Positions 62,504-64,000 of a DNA stretch of 64,000 nt are shown here, one piece after another. The stretch comes from Rhodoferax_B sp049316285 (GTDB lineage Bacteria; Pseudomonadota; Gammaproteobacteria; Burkholderiales; Burkholderiaceae_C). The notes beneath the pieces are model-generated. The model did not search any database. It was not told where the DNA came from and worked only from the letters and a program-made list of their open reading frames with translations. Positions within the stretch are counted from its first letter, which is position 1. Each line of letters begins with the position of its first letter. Both the position numbers and the translations under genes were made by a program. Location of the stretch: the NCBI RefSeq assembly GCF_049316285.1, contig NZ_JBMOXA010000022.1:19611-83610 (forward strand), written 5' to 3'.

Positions 62504-64000
62504 ATGCACATCCCCCCTGGGTTAGGTAAACCACACTCCCGAGGTCGCCTTTGGGCCGCGTTGATGGCGCATGCGGGCCGTTTGGACCTGGTGTGGCTTG
62601 CGTTGAGCATCATTTTGATATCGGGCCTGGCCGTGGCTGCGGCGCTGCTGCACTTGCGCACACAGGCATTGGAGGGGGGCGAGCGCCTCACCGCGTCTTT
62701 TGCCCACGGTGTTGAAGAGCAAACCAGCCGCACGCTGCAGTCGGTTGACCTGCAATTGCAGTTGACGCTGAGCCATCTGGCCGAGCGCCAATTGGCCGGC
62801 GCATTGGAGGTGCGCGAGGCCCGCGATCTGTTGGTCGAGCAGATCCACGACCTGCCTTTTCTGCGCGAGATTCAAGTGCTAGACGCTTTTGGGCGCGTGG
62901 TTTACAGCACTGATCCTGGGCACATAGGGGCTGACCATGCAGCGCGGCCCTATGTGCAGGTTTACCGCCAGCAACCGTTCACCCGGTTTTATCTGGGCAA
63001 CCCCGAGCCAGGGCAGGCGCCCCAGATGTGGCTGCTCAGCGCAGCCCGGCCGGTGTTTGGCGCCGACGGTCAGTTGCGAAATGTGGTGGTGGCCAGCATA
63101 GATGCGGCGTATTTCGAGCGCCTGTGGCGCACGCTGGACTTGGGGCGCCAAGGGCTGGTGGCACTGTTTCGTCGCGATGGTCAATTGATGGTGCGGTCGC
63201 CGCATCAAGAGGCTGGCGTCAACCAGAACTTTGCGTCCCAGCCGTTGTTCCAGCAGCATCTGCCTAAAAGTCCCGAAGGTGGCTTCCGCCAGTTGAGCCC
63301 ACTCGATGGCCAAGACCGTTTGTATGCTTATCGAACCCTGAGTGTGCGGCCCGACCTGCTGGTGGTGGTGGGCCAGTCGGTGCAGCAGTTGCTGGCGGCC
63401 TGGCGCCAGCAGGCGATGTTGGTGGCGGTCATCTGGGCGCTGGGCGCTGCAGCCATCTGGGTGGTTTGCCTGTTCTTGCGCAGCGCCAGGCGTCAGCGGC
63501 GCGCCGCTGACGAGGTGTTGCAGGAGATGGGATACCGCTTGACCTTGGCCACCGAAGCCGCTGGCATCGGGGTATGGGACTGGGATGTGGCGCACGACCG
63601 CTGGTTTGCCACGTCCACCTACTCCACCATGCTGGGTTACCCGCCAGACGAAAGCGGTACTGACGGGGCGGCCAACCGCGCGCGTTGGATGGAGCGTATG
63701 CACCCCGAGGACCGTGACAAGATCGCCGCACAGATCCAGTTGGCACTGTCGCTGAACAACACCGATTACGCCTATGAGGCCCGAGCGCGCCATGCCGACG
63801 GGCAGTACCGCTGGATCAGCGTCACCGGGCGTGTGCTGGCGCGCGACGCTGCGGGCAAGCCGCTGCGCATGGTGGGTGTGCGCACCGACATCAGCCAGCG
63901 CAAGAAAGCCGAGCAAGAACAACTGCAGGTGTTCGAGCGCATCACCGATGCCTACGTGGCCACCGACCGCAATCTTTGCTACACCCATGTGAATCCGCAG
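62504..64000 (+). CDS. Membrane sensor with Cache and PAS domains (partial, runs off right edge)
   Basis: 499 codons visible from ATG 62504. First membrane helix at about residues 30-52 (VWLALSIILISGLAVAAALL), then a double-Cache-like periplasmic domain of about 240 residues (LPFLREIQVLDAFGRVVYST, ARPVFGADGQLRNVVVASID), a second helix near residue 310, and a PAS domain with PAC end (ATEAAGIGVWDWDVAHDRWF, GKPLRMVGVRTDISQRKKAE); a second PAS begins at the edge. The output domain (GGDEF/EAL or histidine kinase) is beyond position 64000 and cannot be told. Confidence 0.85.
   Translation, partial: MHIPPGLGKPHSRGRLWAALMAHAGRLDLVWLALSIILISGLAVAAALLHLRTQALEGGERLTASFAHGVEEQTSRTLQSVDLQLQLTLSHLAERQLAGALEVREARDLLVEQIHDLPFLREIQVLDAFGRVVYSTDPGHIGADHAARPYVQVYRQQPFTRFYLGNPEPGQAPQMWLLSAARPVFGADGQLRNVVVASIDAAYFERLWRTLDLGRQGLVALFRRDGQLMVRSPHQEAGVNQNFASQPLFQQHLPKSPEGGFRQLSPLDGQDRLYAYRTLSVRPDLLVVVGQSVQQLLAAWRQQAMLVAVIWALGAAAIWVVCLFLRSARRQRRAADEVLQEMGYRLTLATEAAGIGVWDWDVAHDRWFATSTYSTMLGYPPDESGTDGAANRARWMERMHPEDRDKIAAQIQLALSLNNTDYAYEARARHADGQYRWISVTGRVLARDAAGKPLRMVGVRTDISQRKKAEQEQLQVFERITDAYVATDRNLCYTHVNPQ

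Overview
The window is GC-rich, densely coded bacterial DNA with the gene content of a betaproteobacterium of the Burkholderiales, probably family Comamonadaceae (Rhodoferax/Polaromonas-like). The signs are a napEDA order, orphan Bug/TTT solute-binding proteins, TRAP and CaiB/BaiF clusters, gspAB, and MlrC-like and amidase genes beside a peptide ABC transporter. The family assignment is inferred from protein style; no rRNA or tRNA gene was found to anchor it. No CRISPR array, insertion sequence, integrase or phage gene was recognised, so this looks like ordinary chromosome with several catabolic modules.

Left end (1-2.1 kb): the start of a periplasmic nitrate reductase operon (napE, napD, napA) that runs off the left edge. 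2.5-14.2 kb: a peptide/amide uptake and hydrolysis module. It holds a complete Dpp-type ABC transporter, an M81 (MlrC-like) metallopeptidase and three amidase-signature hydrolases, all with intact Lys-Ser-Ser triads. 14.2-18.3 kb: a LuxR-type regulator divergent from a response regulator with an enlarged receiver, then rhodanese, PPK2 polyphosphate kinase and a phytanoyl-CoA dioxygenase-like enzyme. 18.2-26.2 kb: ethanolamine ammonia-lyase (eutBC), a class III nucleotide cyclase fused to PilZ, a CorA-like membrane protein, a serine hydrolase and the RNA helicase DbpA.

26.3-41.2 kb: a lipoprotein glycerophosphodiesterase with an EF-hand-like loop, an outer-membrane phospholipase A overlapping a small secreted protein and the Rep helicase, a FUSC-family membrane protein, two tandem chemoreceptors with nearly identical signalling domains and a perfect FNR-type box upstream, an Asp/Glu racemase-like protein, and a flavin disulfide oxidoreductase coupled to a DUF4126 membrane protein. 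41.2-48.3 kb: a DUF3616 protein, a TetR regulator with paired operator-like palindromes before a VOC/GFA/pirin/SlyD series, an extragenic palindromic repeat, a bidirectional terminator and gspB-gspA.

48.3-62.4 kb: two organic-acid catabolic modules flank rsmI/yraN. The first has two paralogous class III CoA-transferases on opposite strands, a TRAP transporter, a solute-binding-protein-like protein without a signal peptide, a MaoC-type hydratase and an IclR regulator. The second has a PcaB/fumarase-superfamily lyase, a DctA symporter and a TTT-type binding protein, divergent from a GntR/HutC regulator with two mirror-image operators. The two control regions share the 10-mer CAATATGTTC. The right edge cuts a Cache/PAS membrane sensor.

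The best candidates for under-described biology are the TRAP/double CoA-transferase/signal-less binding-protein module, the shared operator motif between the two acid modules, and the cyclase-PilZ fusion. All functional pathway statements beyond enzyme family are inference.
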